Source: Pseudomaricurvus hydrocarbonicus (GTDB taxonomy: Bacteria > Pseudomonadota > Gammaproteobacteria > Pseudomonadales > Cellvibrionaceae). Taken from it: DNA of 64,000 nt. Position numbers and translations under genes: made by a program. Below, piece by piece: positions 42,194 to 51,620 of the stretch. The notes below the pieces were generated by a model. The model had not been told where the DNA came from and did not search any database. It saw only the letters and a program-made list of their open reading frames with translations. The stretch covers positions 1-64,000 of the forward strand of contig NZ_JAAONZ010000011.1 in the NCBI RefSeq assembly GCF_011602365.1. Reading direction: 5' to 3'. Numbering within the stretch: the stretch's first letter is position 1; every line of letters starts with the position of its first letter.

Positions 42194-43822
42194 ATGGTTT
42201 ACGACTACATTATCGTCGGAGCAGGATCTGCTGGTTGCGTGTTGGCAGACGCACTGACCCACGACGGAAAGTATCAGGTATTACTGCTTGAAAGCGGCCC
42301 TGAAGACAAAAACTTTTTACTCGACATGCCTCGAGGAATTGGAAAAATTCTGCAGCCTGATAGCCGTTATGTTTGGCAGTATCAAATACATAAAGGCTTT
42401 CCCCACTTCAACGAAAGCAGCGACTCCAATCAAGAAACCTGGTTAAAAGGCCGGGTTCTAGGCGGGTCGAGCAGCATTAATGGCATGGTGTATGCTCGAG
42501 GTTTTCCATCTGATTACGATGAATGGGAAACCCTGGGATGCGAAGGCTGGAATTGGCAGAACTTACTACCGCACTTTATTGCTCACGAACAGCACGAACT
42601 CGGCGCCAACCCTGCTCGCGGCGACAAAGGCCCGTTGCGTATCACCACTCACCCAAAGGACGGTAGCGGACTGCCAGTTCGTCAGCTGGGTGATGCGACA
42701 CTTCAGGCAATGGCAGACACTGGCATTAAAACTACCGAGGATACCAATCTGGATGGTGGTGCGGGCTATCAGCCTCGTACTATTAGCGGCGGAAAACGTT
42801 GCAGTGCTGCAACCGCATTCCTGAAGCCAGCGATGCAGCGTAAGAATTTAACCGTGATTCACAGCAGCCAGGCTCAGCGTATCGTATTTGACAAAAAACG
42901 AGCTGTTGCTGTAGAAGTTAAACACAAAGGTACCTTAAAGCGCTTAGACTGCCAACGAGATATCATTCTTTCCGCCGGGGCCATTGAGTCTCCTAAATTA
43001 CTGTTGCTCTCTGGAGTTGGTGATTCCGAGCAATTGCAATCGCTGAACCTTCCTTCGATTCATCATGCACCCGAGGTCGGGCGCAATCTCCAAGAACATT
43101 ATTTTATCCAAACTCAGTACCGTGTTCGGGATGGCAGTTTAAATTCCGCGTTTCAGGGCCTGGGGTTAATAAAAAGCATACTCCGTTACTTGTTGTTTCG
43201 TAATGGCCCAATGAGCCACGCTGCACAGGAAATTATTGCCTATACTTCCAGTCGATCGGAGGCCGAACGCTCTGATTGTCAATTAGGTGTCGGCCTTTAT
43301 TCCCTGGCTCAAAACAAATACCCTCCGGCTCCTGAAAAACTCCCTGGCATAACCATTGGCGGCTACCCAATGCACCCAACCTCAAGAGGTAGCTTGTCTC
43401 TACAGTCAGCCGATCCTGACACAGCGCCGCTGATTGTCGCCAACTTCCTGCAAACGGACAAAGATCAAAAAACTGCCGTCGCCATGCTTCGGAAAATCAG
43501 AAATATTTCACAACAACCATCTCTCGCACCTTATATCGAACAAGAACTGAGTCCAGGAAAAAACGTCGAGACTGATGAAGAGTTACTGGATTTCTATCAG
43601 AGAAACGGCATGACGGCCTACCATGTGTCAGGCACCTGCCGTATGGGAGGTGATTCTGATTCGGTGGTGGATACACGCACAAACGTTCGCGGAGTGACGG
43701 GGTTGCGAGTTGTTGACACCTCAATTTTCCCTCGCCTGCCCTCTGGCAATACCAATGCACCGACGATGGCAGTTGCCCGTCATGCCGCTGGAATGATACT
43801 CGAAGACGCACTCAGAAGTTGA
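42194..43822 (+). CDS. GMC family FAD-dependent oxidoreductase (choline/alcohol dehydrogenase type)
   Basis: 542 residues. The FAD site is at the N-terminus (YIIVGAGSAGCVLADAL), followed by the GMC signature near 90 (GRVLGGSSSINGMVYARGF) and the second near 258 (SAGAIESPKLLLLSGVGD). The C-terminal active site has AYHVSGTCRMGGD (His near 478) and SGNTNAPTMAVARHAAGMI. It oxidises an alcohol to an aldehyde. The convergent aldehyde dehydrogenase at 43873, separated by a shared terminator, would complete the conversion to an acid. No signal peptide is seen, so the electron acceptor is unclear. Confidence 0.93.
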   Translation: MVYDYIIVGAGSAGCVLADALTHDGKYQVLLLESGPEDKNFLLDMPRGIGKILQPDSRYVWQYQIHKGFPHFNESSDSNQETWLKGRVLGGSSSINGMVYARGFPSDYDEWETLGCEGWNWQNLLPHFIAHEQHELGANPARGDKGPLRITTHPKDGSGLPVRQLGDATLQAMADTGIKTTEDTNLDGGAGYQPRTISGGKRCSAATAFLKPAMQRKNLTVIHSSQAQRIVFDKKRAVAVEVKHKGTLKRLDCQRDIILSAGAIESPKLLLLSGVGDSEQLQSLNLPSIHHAPEVGRNLQEHYFIQTQYRVRDGSLNSAFQGLGLIKSILRYLLFRNGPMSHAAQEIIAYTSSRSEAERSDCQLGVGLYSLAQNKYPPAPEKLPGITIGGYPMHPTSRGSLSLQSADPDTAPLIVANFLQTDKDQKTAVAMLRKIRNISQQPSLAPYIEQELSPGKNVETDEELLDFYQRNGMTAYHVSGTCRMGGDSDSVVDTRTNVRGVTGLRVVDTSIFPRLPSGNTNAPTMAVARHAAGMILEDALRS

Positions 43823-43828
43823 TAAATC

Positions 43829-43866
43829 GGCCGCCGATCAGAATACTTTGCATCTGGTCGGCGGCC
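43829..43866. terminator. Bidirectional hairpin between convergent GMC and ALDH genes
   Basis: GGCCGCCGATCAG (43829-43841) and CTGGTCGGCGGCC (43854-43866) form a 13-bp stem with one mismatch and a 12-base loop, placed directly between the two stops. A T tract is weak, but the position is typical. Confidence 0.75.
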
Positions 43867-43872
43867 TATGGT

Positions 43873-45351
43873 TTACCCTGCGTGATAGCTGATATTTTTA
43901 ACCTGACAAAAATCCAGAAGTCCGTGACGTCCCAGCTCCCGGCCAAACCCTGAACGCTTATAACCCCCAAACGGAGCTGCCGACAGCATGGTGCCAGCGC
44001 CACCATTAATGGCAATATTCCCAGTACGCACTTGCAACGCCATACGGTATGCTTGACCCGTATCTTTGGAAAAAATCATGCCGCCCAGGCCATAATTGGA
44101 TTCATTCGCCAGGCACAGAGCCTCTTCATCGCTATCGAAACCAATAACCACGCCCACCGGACCAAAAATTTCTTCCTGTGCGATCACTGATTGATTGTCA
44201 ACATCATCAAATAACGTTGGATTAACATAAAAACCAGTATTTACCCCTGGTGGGCGGTCTCCACCAAAAACCAGCTTGGCGCCAGCGTCAACTCCAGATG
44301 CAATATACTGCTCTACCCGCTCCCTTGCCGCCGCACGAATCAGAGGCCCCATGGTGACATCCGCTTGCAGAGGGTTACCCACTTTAATAAATGATGACAT
44401 TTGCCGCAGTAGTTCTACGTATTGAGCCCTGACATCGTTATGCACCAAATGACGAGTAGTTAAAGCACAGCCCTGTCCCGCCTGAAACGTAAAGCTCATC
44501 AAACCAGCTTCTGCTGCTTTCAGTAAATCCGCATCGTTTCGAATGATCAGCGCGGACTTTCCGCCGAGTTCCATGTGCAGTCGCTTGAGAGAAGGTGCTG
44601 CCTGAGTCATAATTTTCGAGCCAACGGCATCCGAACCGGTAAAGCTGACAAGATCAACACGTACATCGGTGGTGAGTCGCTCTCCTACCAGCAAGTCACC
44701 ATTGAGAATATTCAAAACACCTTCGGGCAGCTCACAAGCAACTGCAGCTTCACCCAATATAAACGCCTGTAGTGGCGTGTAAGGGGAAGGCTTTAAAATA
44801 ACTGTATTGCCCGTTACAAGGGCGTGAAAGACTTTGACGACATTCAGGAAAAATGGGAAATTGTAGGCTGTAATTGCCGCCACCACCCCAACGGGCTCAT
44901 ACACCAGCTGCGCGCCCCCCAGAACCGTGGAGCCATCCATCGCAGGCGATACTTCCAATGGCACAGGTTCCGGCACAAGTTGTAACGCATCCTCGAGTAA
45001 TTGGCTGGCATGCTTCATACTCATATCAAAATGCATAACCGCAGCAACCATTTGTGTTGCACCACATTCAGTGACAATCAACTCAATAATTCGTTCACGC
45101 TGTGAAATTAAATAACGGTGAAACCCACGCAAATACTCTATCCGGTGGTGACGAGATAATTTTGACCACTCGCCTTCATCAAACGCCTGACGAGCCGCCT
45201 GTAGTGCCAGCTCAGTTTCGCGGTCACCCGCCAGCGGCGCTTCGCAGAGAACCGATTCATCGGCAGGATTAATCACTGTCTGACATTGCAAGTTAGCACT
45301 ATCCAGCCACTGGCCGTTGATAAATAATTGATTTCGAAGATGATTTTGCAT
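43873..45351 (-). CDS. Aldehyde dehydrogenase (NAD(P)+ dependent)
   Basis: 492 residues, full length. Catalytic residues: Asn near 164 (TAYNFPFF), Glu near 261 (MELGGKSALII) and the nucleophile Cys near 295 (AGQGCALTTR). NAD-site SFTGSDAVG is normal. It oxidises an aldehyde to the acid and most likely takes the product of the convergent GMC oxidoreductase. It is divergent from a TetR gene; GTGT and ACAC arms near 45356-45367 between the two starts could be an operator. Confidence 0.94.
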   Translation of the reverse strand: MQNHLRNQLFINGQWLDSANLQCQTVINPADESVLCEAPLAGDRETELALQAARQAFDEGEWSKLSRHHRIEYLRGFHRYLISQRERIIELIVTECGATQMVAAVMHFDMSMKHASQLLEDALQLVPEPVPLEVSPAMDGSTVLGGAQLVYEPVGVVAAITAYNFPFFLNVVKVFHALVTGNTVILKPSPYTPLQAFILGEAAVACELPEGVLNILNGDLLVGERLTTDVRVDLVSFTGSDAVGSKIMTQAAPSLKRLHMELGGKSALIIRNDADLLKAAEAGLMSFTFQAGQGCALTTRHLVHNDVRAQYVELLRQMSSFIKVGNPLQADVTMGPLIRAAARERVEQYIASGVDAGAKLVFGGDRPPGVNTGFYVNPTLFDDVDNQSVIAQEEIFGPVGVVIGFDSDEEALCLANESNYGLGGMIFSKDTGQAYRMALQVRTGNIAINGGAGTMLSAAPFGGYKRSGFGRELGRHGLLDFCQVKNISYHAG

Positions 45352-45479
45352 AGTGTATCGACACCTTTTTTATTTATGATTGGATTTCTGCCACCCATTA
45401 TTGCTGACAAGACTGGAAAGAAAACCACTTTCGGGTCGCATTTTGGGTATTTTGAGTAAGTCGTTTGGGACCGATTCCG

Positions 45480-46148
45480 ATGCTTCAACAAACCCCCCCG
45501 CCTCAACCTCGAAAAGTGCCCAAACAAGGCCGCTCTCAACATATGGTCTCTTCGATTTTGGATGCCTGCTTGAGAATACTGACCGAATATGGCGAGGAAG
45601 CACTCACCTTACCGCTACTGGAGCATGTTTCCGGAGCGGGAAAGGGTTCTATCTATCAATATTTTCCCAATCTTGACGCGATCGTTGCCGAACTTTATCA
45701 ACGCGAATGCCACGCAGCCATAGAGGATAGTGCTTTCCGCTTACTCTTCCTCGATAGTCGCCCAGAAGTGACACTTGAGTCATTATTAGAAAAAATGATT
45801 AACTGCAGCGTTGCCCTTCATGATCGACTGAAATCTTTACACTTATCGTTCCACACTCGTTATAGCGCGTATTTTGATATTGGTAAAATCTACGGGGAAA
45901 ACTACGGGCTTATAAACTTTGTGGATGATCACTTTGTGCCTTTAGTGCTAAAGACTCATCCCGATGTCACGGCCGATAGAGCCCGGGAAGCCGTCACCTT
46001 CTTGTTACAGGGCATGCAAAGCCAATTCTTTAATGCGCTGGAATTCTATCCGGAGAAGATCTACGAACCCGATTTTCAAAAATATTTAATCAATATCGGC
46101 CTGTGGATTCTCGATGAAAGATTGCGATCAATGGAGCCTCAGTACTGA
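45480..46148 (+). CDS. TetR/AcrR family transcriptional regulator
   Basis: 222 residues from ATG 45480; a TTG five codons earlier is in frame. The helix-turn-helix is near residues 20-65 (ILDACLRILTEYGEEALTLP, then GAGKGSIYQYFPNLD). The ligand domain resembles the TetR_C group linked to TIGR-type PsrA-like regulators only loosely. It is divergent from the aldehyde dehydrogenase and probably represses it. A 270-base gap with the second copy of the 34-bp element follows before the hydrolase operon, which may be controlled by a different TetR. Confidence 0.84.
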   Translation: MLQQTPPPQPRKVPKQGRSQHMVSSILDACLRILTEYGEEALTLPLLEHVSGAGKGSIYQYFPNLDAIVAELYQRECHAAIEDSAFRLLFLDSRPEVTLESLLEKMINCSVALHDRLKSLHLSFHTRYSAYFDIGKIYGENYGLINFVDDHFVPLVLKTHPDVTADRAREAVTFLLQGMQSQFFNALEFYPEKIYEPDFQKYLINIGLWILDERLRSMEPQY

Positions 46149-46341
46149 GTATCAACCTGACTCCTATTCAGCTCACGCTACCAATCCAATACCGGGCTCC
46201 AGGCACCCGAGCGGATTGACCCACCCTATCATCCCTGCAACGACCCTCCATAAAACCGCCTTTAACGATCGCTTGATGCCTGCCCCGTCACCCTTCTCGC
46301 AAATTGTCCATCGCAAACCCACCCCTGCAAACTAGCGGCTT

Positions 46342-46375
46342 GCCCACCCCAATAACTGATGATATATTAGTTTTA
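46342..46375 (+). promoter_or_regulatory. 34-bp regulon element, copy 2 (before the hydrolase operon)
   Basis: GCCCACCCCAATA, AACTGATGATATATTAGTT and TTA: 33 of 34 bases equal to the copy at 39331-39364. It ends 47 bases before the hydrolase start. Such conservation outside coding DNA, 7 kb apart, implies function or a recent copy. Confidence 0.8.
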
Positions 46376-46421
46376 CTATCAGGAAAATAACATAACCCAT
46401 ACGCCGCCAGGAAAGCTCACC

Positions 46422-47330
46422 ATGGAGCCAGCCACAAACTTGCTAAAGCAAAAAAGCCATTACACCTTATCTCACAAAGCTCCTGCGTGGATACGGAACA
46501 ACTTGGCGTGCGCTGGCCTGTCTGGCCAGGTTTTTATAGATGGCGCTTCAATACATTATTTGGGGTGGGAGTGGGACGATCAAAGCCGTCCGGCAATTAT
46601 TCTGATTCACGGATTTCGCGGTCATGCCCATTGGTGGAGCTTTTTGGCTCCCTTCTTCCTGGATACCTATCGTATCGCGGCCATTGACTTATCAGGCATG
46701 GGGGACAGTGACCATCGTGATAGCTATGGCCCCTTTCGGTTCGCAGAAGATATCCTTGCATTTATCGATCATTTTTCGCTAACCGCACCCACCTTAATTG
46801 GTCATAGCTTTGGTGGATCACAGGTTTTAAAAGTCTGCGCTCAAGCACCAGAACGAATTGGACATGCCATTATCGTTGACACTTATGTTAATTTTCCCGA
46901 TAGCGATCAGTTACCGGTTATCGCACCCTTATTGCAGACAAAAAAACATCCTTCAAGGGAACAGGCAATTGATCGTTTCCGACTTGATCCTCCTCAACCT
47001 GAAGTATCAGATATATTACTGCACCATATTGCCTACCATTCCGTCAGACACAGTCACGCTGGCTGGCATTGGAAATTTGATCCCGCGCTCACCAACTTCG
47101 AAGAAAAGAATGGTCCTGCCCTGCTGGAAAATGTTCAGACAAAAATCGATTATGTCTATGGTGAGCGAAGTATTGTTGCTGGAAATGGCCGGGCTCAGCG
47201 CATTTTTCAGCTTCTTCCTAATGCGAATCAGTTAGTGAAATTGGATAACGCTTACCACCATTTAATGCTGGACCACCCCTTAGAGCTTGTCGATACGTTA
47301 CAAAAATTATTACAGGCGGTGAGAGAGTAA
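46422..47330 (+). CDS. Alpha/beta-fold hydrolase
   Basis: 302 residues; AGGA lies before the ATG. The nucleophile Ser is near 129 (LIGHSFGGSQ); HGFRGHAHWW near 63 forms the oxyanion hole; the base is one of the His in NAYHHLMLDHP near 275. No signal peptide. Candidate substrates are an ester, lactone, epoxide or meta-cleavage product; HsaD-type C-C hydrolases in steroid breakdown have the same fold. It heads a five-gene plus-strand operon (hydrolase, SDR, crotonase, thiolase, MaoC) that starts after copy 2 of the 34-bp element. Confidence 0.9.
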   Translation: MEPATNLLKQKSHYTLSHKAPAWIRNNLACAGLSGQVFIDGASIHYLGWEWDDQSRPAIILIHGFRGHAHWWSFLAPFFLDTYRIAAIDLSGMGDSDHRDSYGPFRFAEDILAFIDHFSLTAPTLIGHSFGGSQVLKVCAQAPERIGHAIIVDTYVNFPDSDQLPVIAPLLQTKKHPSREQAIDRFRLDPPQPEVSDILLHHIAYHSVRHSHAGWHWKFDPALTNFEEKNGPALLENVQTKIDYVYGERSIVAGNGRAQRIFQLLPNANQLVKLDNAYHHLMLDHPLELVDTLQKLLQAVRE

Positions 47331-47435
47331 TGCTGTTTGAATCGAAAGTTTCGATAACACGTTTTCACATCCATAAATCAACATGACAGGTGCAATGACG
47401 CCTGTCTTTAATCACAGACCAAAGAGACCGAAACC

Positions 47436-48314
47436 ATGCCCTTAGAAAGTATGTCCTTATTAGAAAATAAAGTTGCACTCATCACCGGCGCCGGCCAAGG
47501 GTTGGGGGCAGCTTACGCACGCTTGCTGGCTGACAATGGCGCAGCAGTTGTGATTAATGATATCGGTAAAAATACCGAGGGTCAGTATCTGGCCGAGGTA
47601 CTGGCACAGAGCATTCAGGCCACTGGTGGCAAAGCAGTAGCCCATACCGGAGACATATCGACAGCTGAAGGAGGAAAGTCACTCCTGAAAACTGCTCTTG
47701 AGTGTTTTGGCAGTGCGGACATTCTAATAAACAATGCCGGAATATTGCGTGACAAAAGCTTTTTAAAATTGACAGAAGAAGACTGGGATTCGGTACTGAC
47801 TGTTAATCTAAAAGGAATGTTCAATGTTGCGCAACCCGTATTCGCCTGGATGAAAGAAAATGGAGGCGGCGTAATTGTTAATACAGCGTCCACATCCGGG
47901 CTAATTGGAAACTTTGGCCAATTAAACTATGCGGCAGCTAAAGCCGGTGTACTGGGCTTGTCAAACGTTATGGCCATTGAAGGCGAAAAATCTGGAATCC
48001 GCGTATGGACTCTCGCTCCGGCGGCTACTTCGGCATTAACCGCTCCACTCATGAACGACGAACAGCGCCAGCTGCTTGACCCTAAGCATGTGGCTGAAAC
48101 CGTTCTTTATATGGTCAGCAATTTGTCAGGCAATCGCACGGGACATTGCCTGTTTGCGTCAGGGCAAAGTATCCGCGAGTTAAAATTTGTTAGCGCTGAT
48201 GGCATCCGGGGACCTGGCGAAAACCCGGAAATCGACGCACAAAGCATTGCAGCGGCAGAAGACAAAATATTTTTAGATGCTCCAACACTGACAATTATGG
48301 ATTTTGCAAAGTAG
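47436..48314 (+). CDS. Short-chain dehydrogenase/reductase (HSD17B4-like)
   Basis: 292 residues; ATG 47451 is an alternative start, six residues before the conserved NKVALITGAGQGLGAAYARL. Other SDR marks: NNAG near 100, NTASTSGLIGNF near 150 with the catalytic Ser, YAAAK near 167. The fold, the long C-terminal extension and the NDIG after beta-2 resemble the dehydrogenase domain of the peroxisomal multifunctional enzyme (HSD17B4), which oxidises (R)-3-hydroxyacyl-CoA. With the MaoC gene at 50570 (the other half of that enzyme) in the same operon, the pair would reproduce its hydratase and dehydrogenase steps. Confidence 0.92.
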   Translation: MPLESMSLLENKVALITGAGQGLGAAYARLLADNGAAVVINDIGKNTEGQYLAEVLAQSIQATGGKAVAHTGDISTAEGGKSLLKTALECFGSADILINNAGILRDKSFLKLTEEDWDSVLTVNLKGMFNVAQPVFAWMKENGGGVIVNTASTSGLIGNFGQLNYAAAKAGVLGLSNVMAIEGEKSGIRVWTLAPAATSALTAPLMNDEQRQLLDPKHVAETVLYMVSNLSGNRTGHCLFASGQSIRELKFVSADGIRGPGENPEIDAQSIAAAEDKIFLDAPTLTIMDFAK

Positions 48315-48320
48315 TTTCTT

Positions 48321-49157
48321 ATGACGGATAACAACAGTTCAATCTCAGGGGTCACAAACAGTGGCAAGCGCGTTGATGGCCCGGTTGTGTTTTCTGTAGA
48401 CAACCACATTGCCCATATTCGCTTTAACAGGCCAGACTGCCTGAACGCACTTAATGTGGATACTGCCAAAGCCCTACTGTCGATTGTCAATGAGATTAAA
48501 GACATACCATCGGTCAGGGTAATTGTCCTCAGCGGGGAAGGACGAGCATTTCTCGCTGGTGGCGACCTCTCCTACTTTCAGGCTGCCGGTGAAAATGCAG
48601 GTGAAGCTGCACGCACACTGATAGACCCTATTCATGCCGCGATTGCAGCCCTGTCAGAAGCGCCGCAACCTGTTATTGCTTCAATTCACGGAGCTGTTGC
48701 AGGCGCAGGAATGAGTTTGGCAATGATCTCAGACCTGGTTATTGCGGCCGATAACACCATCATTAACTCGGCCTATATCCGTGTCGCCAACAATCCCGAT
48801 TGTTCAGGCACATGGACTCTTCCGCGGTTGGTTGGCATCCATAAAGCCATGGAAATTTTGCTGTTGTCCAATAATATCAATGCTGACGAAGCACTCAGAT
48901 TAGGCATGGTGAATTGGGTCGTTGCGGTCGATAAACTGCAAACCGAAACCGAAAGTTTGGCACAACAACTGGCGGCATCCGCCCCTCAAGCATTGGCATC
49001 GATCAAACGTCTGGTTCGAAAAAGCCTCGATTCCAGCCTGCAATCACAGCTTGATGATGAAGGTGAGAGCTTTGCAAACAACGCAGACACAGACGATTTT
49101 AAAGAAGCCTTAAGTGCTTTTTTTGATAAGCGGTCGCCAACGTTTAAAGGTTGTTAG
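48321..49157 (+). CDS. Enoyl-CoA hydratase/isomerase (crotonase fold, PaaG-like)
   Basis: 278 residues, six bases after the SDR stop. The N-terminus carries about 30 extra residues before the fold; a later start is possible. Oxyanion-hole motif: EGRAFLAGGDLSYFQAAG; turn: IHGAVAGAGMSLAMISDL. The first Glu of hydratases is Ser; the second site reads NNPDCSGTWTLPR with an Asp, again PaaG-like. It could isomerise double bonds or act as a hydratase. It lies between the SDR and the thiolase in the operon. Confidence 0.9.
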   Translation: MTDNNSSISGVTNSGKRVDGPVVFSVDNHIAHIRFNRPDCLNALNVDTAKALLSIVNEIKDIPSVRVIVLSGEGRAFLAGGDLSYFQAAGENAGEAARTLIDPIHAAIAALSEAPQPVIASIHGAVAGAGMSLAMISDLVIAADNTIINSAYIRVANNPDCSGTWTLPRLVGIHKAMEILLLSNNINADEALRLGMVNWVVAVDKLQTETESLAQQLAASAPQALASIKRLVRKSLDSSLQSQLDDEGESFANNADTDDFKEALSAFFDKRSPTFKGC

Positions 49158-49221
49158 AACGACAGATACCTTACCGATATTATTTTATAGGCTGAATAAG
49201 CCTATCTGAAGAGGAAAAATC

Positions 49222-50403
49222 ATGAGTAGTAACGCTCTAATTGCCGGGGTCAACATGGTAAAATTTACCAAGCCCGGAAAAAGTGAAGAATATGATGTTC
49301 TCGGAGCCACTGCTGCCAGAAATGCCCTTCTCGATGCAGGCATTCCTTATCAGGATGTCCAGCAGGCATTTGCAGGGTTTGTGTTTGGTGACACCTGCTC
49401 GGGTCAGACCGCTCTTTATAATGTAGGACTCACCGGAATCCCAATCATCAATGTCAATAATGCCTGTGCTTCCGGCTCAACAGCACTATTTTTAGCACAG
49501 CAAGCTGTTCGCAGTGGTGCCGTTGATGTTGCTCTCGCCGTTGGTTTCGAACAAATGCCCAGTGGTGCTCTTGCCAGTGATACTTCTGATCGAAAGGCCA
49601 CAACAACCCGTTTGGATGCCGCGGTAGAAAGCATCCAGGGATGGGATAGTAACGTGATGCAAGCTGCGATGTATTTTGGCGGCGCAGGTAAAGAGTATCT
49701 CGAAAAATACAACGCCAGTGCCGATCTGTTCGGAAAGATTTCTGTAAAAGCCCGAAAACACGCCGCACAAAACCCCTATTCTTTGTTTACAACGCCGCTA
49801 ACGCTCGAAGATGTCATGGGTGCACCAAGCATCTACGGTCCTCTAACTCGCTTGATGTGCTGTCCCCCCACGTGTGGTGGCGCAGCCGTGGTTGTCGTGT
49901 CTGAAAACTACGCCAAAAAGCGCAATCTAAAAAATACGATTCGTATAGCAGGTATTTCTTTGCAGACCGATGGCCCTGACTCTTTTGAGAGTGGCAGTAT
50001 GATCAATGCCATCGGTGCCGGAGTAACTCGTCGCACAGCTCAAGCGGCATTTGAGCAAGCCGGAGTTGGCCCGGAAGATGTTAATTTAGTAGAGCTGCAT
50101 GATTGCTTTTCTACCAATGAGGTCATCAGTTATGAGGCGTTGGGACTGTGCTCTGAAGGTGGTGCTGAAAAATTCGTGGCCGACGGTGATAACACCTTTG
50201 GTGGCCGAATAGTGACGAATCCTTCCGGTGGCCTTCTCTCCAAAGGTCATCCGTTGGGTGCCACTGGACTTGCCCAAATTACAGAACTCACCTGGCAACT
50301 GCGGGGCACCGCCGGCGATCGCCAGGTACCGAATGCCAGAGTAGCATTACAACACAACATTGGCTTAGGTGGTGCTTGTGTCGTCTCTGTACTGACCCAA
50401 TAG
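49222..50403 (+). CDS. SCP2-type thiolase with intact nucleophile
   Basis: 393 residues; GAGGA precedes the ATG. The active Cys is present (NNACASGSTALFLA near 80), with HDCFSTNEVISYEALGL near 295 and the SKGHPLGATGLAQITELTWQ motif near 340. It looks like the SCP-x thiolase that cleaves branched 3-oxoacyl-CoA to propionyl- or acetyl-CoA in bile-acid formation. As a working thiolase it completes this operon's beta-oxidation cycle. Compare the two Cys-less folds at 15128 and 33276. Confidence 0.92.
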   Translation: MSSNALIAGVNMVKFTKPGKSEEYDVLGATAARNALLDAGIPYQDVQQAFAGFVFGDTCSGQTALYNVGLTGIPIINVNNACASGSTALFLAQQAVRSGAVDVALAVGFEQMPSGALASDTSDRKATTTRLDAAVESIQGWDSNVMQAAMYFGGAGKEYLEKYNASADLFGKISVKARKHAAQNPYSLFTTPLTLEDVMGAPSIYGPLTRLMCCPPTCGGAAVVVVSENYAKKRNLKNTIRIAGISLQTDGPDSFESGSMINAIGAGVTRRTAQAAFEQAGVGPEDVNLVELHDCFSTNEVISYEALGLCSEGGAEKFVADGDNTFGGRIVTNPSGGLLSKGHPLGATGLAQITELTWQLRGTAGDRQVPNARVALQHNIGLGGACVVSVLTQ

Positions 50404-50569
50404 ATTATAAGTCCAGGTGAGTAAACACGATAACAGGGAGTGTATTTTTACTTCCTGTTGCTGATCGAGTGCATTCCATCGAACGCGCAATCGAGTTAGC
50501 CTACCTTAAATGAACAGCGGACCTATTTAATACATCAACATTTACTCAGAACAATAAACGGGAGATCCC

Positions 50570-51430
50570 ATGGCTTTCGAATATGAAAAAATAAAAAATT
50601 GGCCAATACCGGAAGACATACAAAGCTATTCCGCCAACGACACCATACTTTATGCGTTAGGTATCGCGGCAGGAGCAGGAAATCCAAGTGAAGACCTGCC
50701 TTTTATCTACGAAATGAATCTCAAGGCTTTTCCAACAATGGCCGTTGTGCTCGCTACCGGGCCTATGTGGGTAGCAGATCCCGCTACCGGGATTGATCTA
50801 ACCAAGCTTCTGCATGGCGAGCAATATCTGACCATTCACAAGCCTCTGCCATCTCACGGTCGAGTTCGCGGTGTTAGTTTTGTCGAGGAAATTTATGACA
50901 AAGGAGTTGAAAAGGGCTCAGTCATGATGCTGAGCCGAAAGATTTATGATGACGAAAGTAATGAATTACTGGCCACCACAACGTCCGGTGTATTTTTACG
51001 CGGTAATGGCGGTTGTGGTGGGCCATCTGAAGGCCAACCCAAACCACATCCTCTGCCAGAGAGAGATCCTGATACATACATAGATTTTATTACTCGTGAA
51101 GAACAGGCTGCCATTTACCGCCTTAGTGGTGATTCTAACCCATTGCATATTGACCCCAAGTTTGCTGCCATGGGTGGATTTGACCGCCCTATTTTGCACG
51201 GGCTGTGCAGTTTTGGTATTGCGGGTCGAGCTATCCTCAAGGCCGTTTGCAACAATGACCCGAATCGCTTGAAAACCTTGAATTTACGTTTTGCGTCGCC
51301 GGTCATGCCTGGAGACACGCTTCGTACGGAAATCTGGGAAGAAGCCCCAGGTCAAGTTGCCTTCAGAGTTAAGGTGTTGGAGACAGATACCGTTGTTCTT
51401 ACCAATGGACTTGCTGAATTCAGTCTGTGA
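50570..51430 (+). CDS. MaoC-type enoyl-CoA hydratase 2 (double hotdog)
   Basis: 286 residues; GGGAG precedes the ATG. The hydratase-2 motif is complete: YRLSGDSNPLHIDP with Asp near 188 and His near 193, followed by FDRPILHGLCSFGIAGRA. It hydrates enoyl-CoA to (R)-3-hydroxyacyl-CoA, the substrate of the SDR at 47436. It ends the 46.4-51.4 kb operon, with a terminator 140 bases later. The protein is closely similar over its whole length to the inactive-looking paralog at 11390. Confidence 0.93.
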   Translation: MAFEYEKIKNWPIPEDIQSYSANDTILYALGIAAGAGNPSEDLPFIYEMNLKAFPTMAVVLATGPMWVADPATGIDLTKLLHGEQYLTIHKPLPSHGRVRGVSFVEEIYDKGVEKGSVMMLSRKIYDDESNELLATTTSGVFLRGNGGCGGPSEGQPKPHPLPERDPDTYIDFITREEQAAIYRLSGDSNPLHIDPKFAAMGGFDRPILHGLCSFGIAGRAILKAVCNNDPNRLKTLNLRFASPVMPGDTLRTEIWEEAPGQVAFRVKVLETDTVVLTNGLAEFSL

Positions 51431-51571
51431 TGCAAGGCATACGTGTATCTCCACTACCTATTACCGAATACAATACCATTCACAAAACTTTAAAAGCCAT
51501 TTAAAAGTACATGGCTTTATATAAATTCTTTCTTCCGCTTTATCCAAAAAATCAGTTTACACCATCATAAA

Positions 51572-51595
51572 AAAACCGCCGGAATCGGCGGTTTT
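51572..51595. terminator. Rho-independent terminator between operon end and TonB receptor
   Basis: AAAACCGCCG and CGGCGGTTTT pair around a 4-base GAAT loop, followed by a T run. It serves the plus-strand operon and, in mirror form, the minus-strand TonB gene. Confidence 0.9.
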
Positions 51596-51620
51596 TCTTT
51601 AGTATACTGACACGATTATA

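Noticed and set aside
2745-46375. Actinobacterial KstR or KstR2 operators
   Set aside because: The palindromes seen here do not fit the published KstR or KstR2 consensus half-sites.
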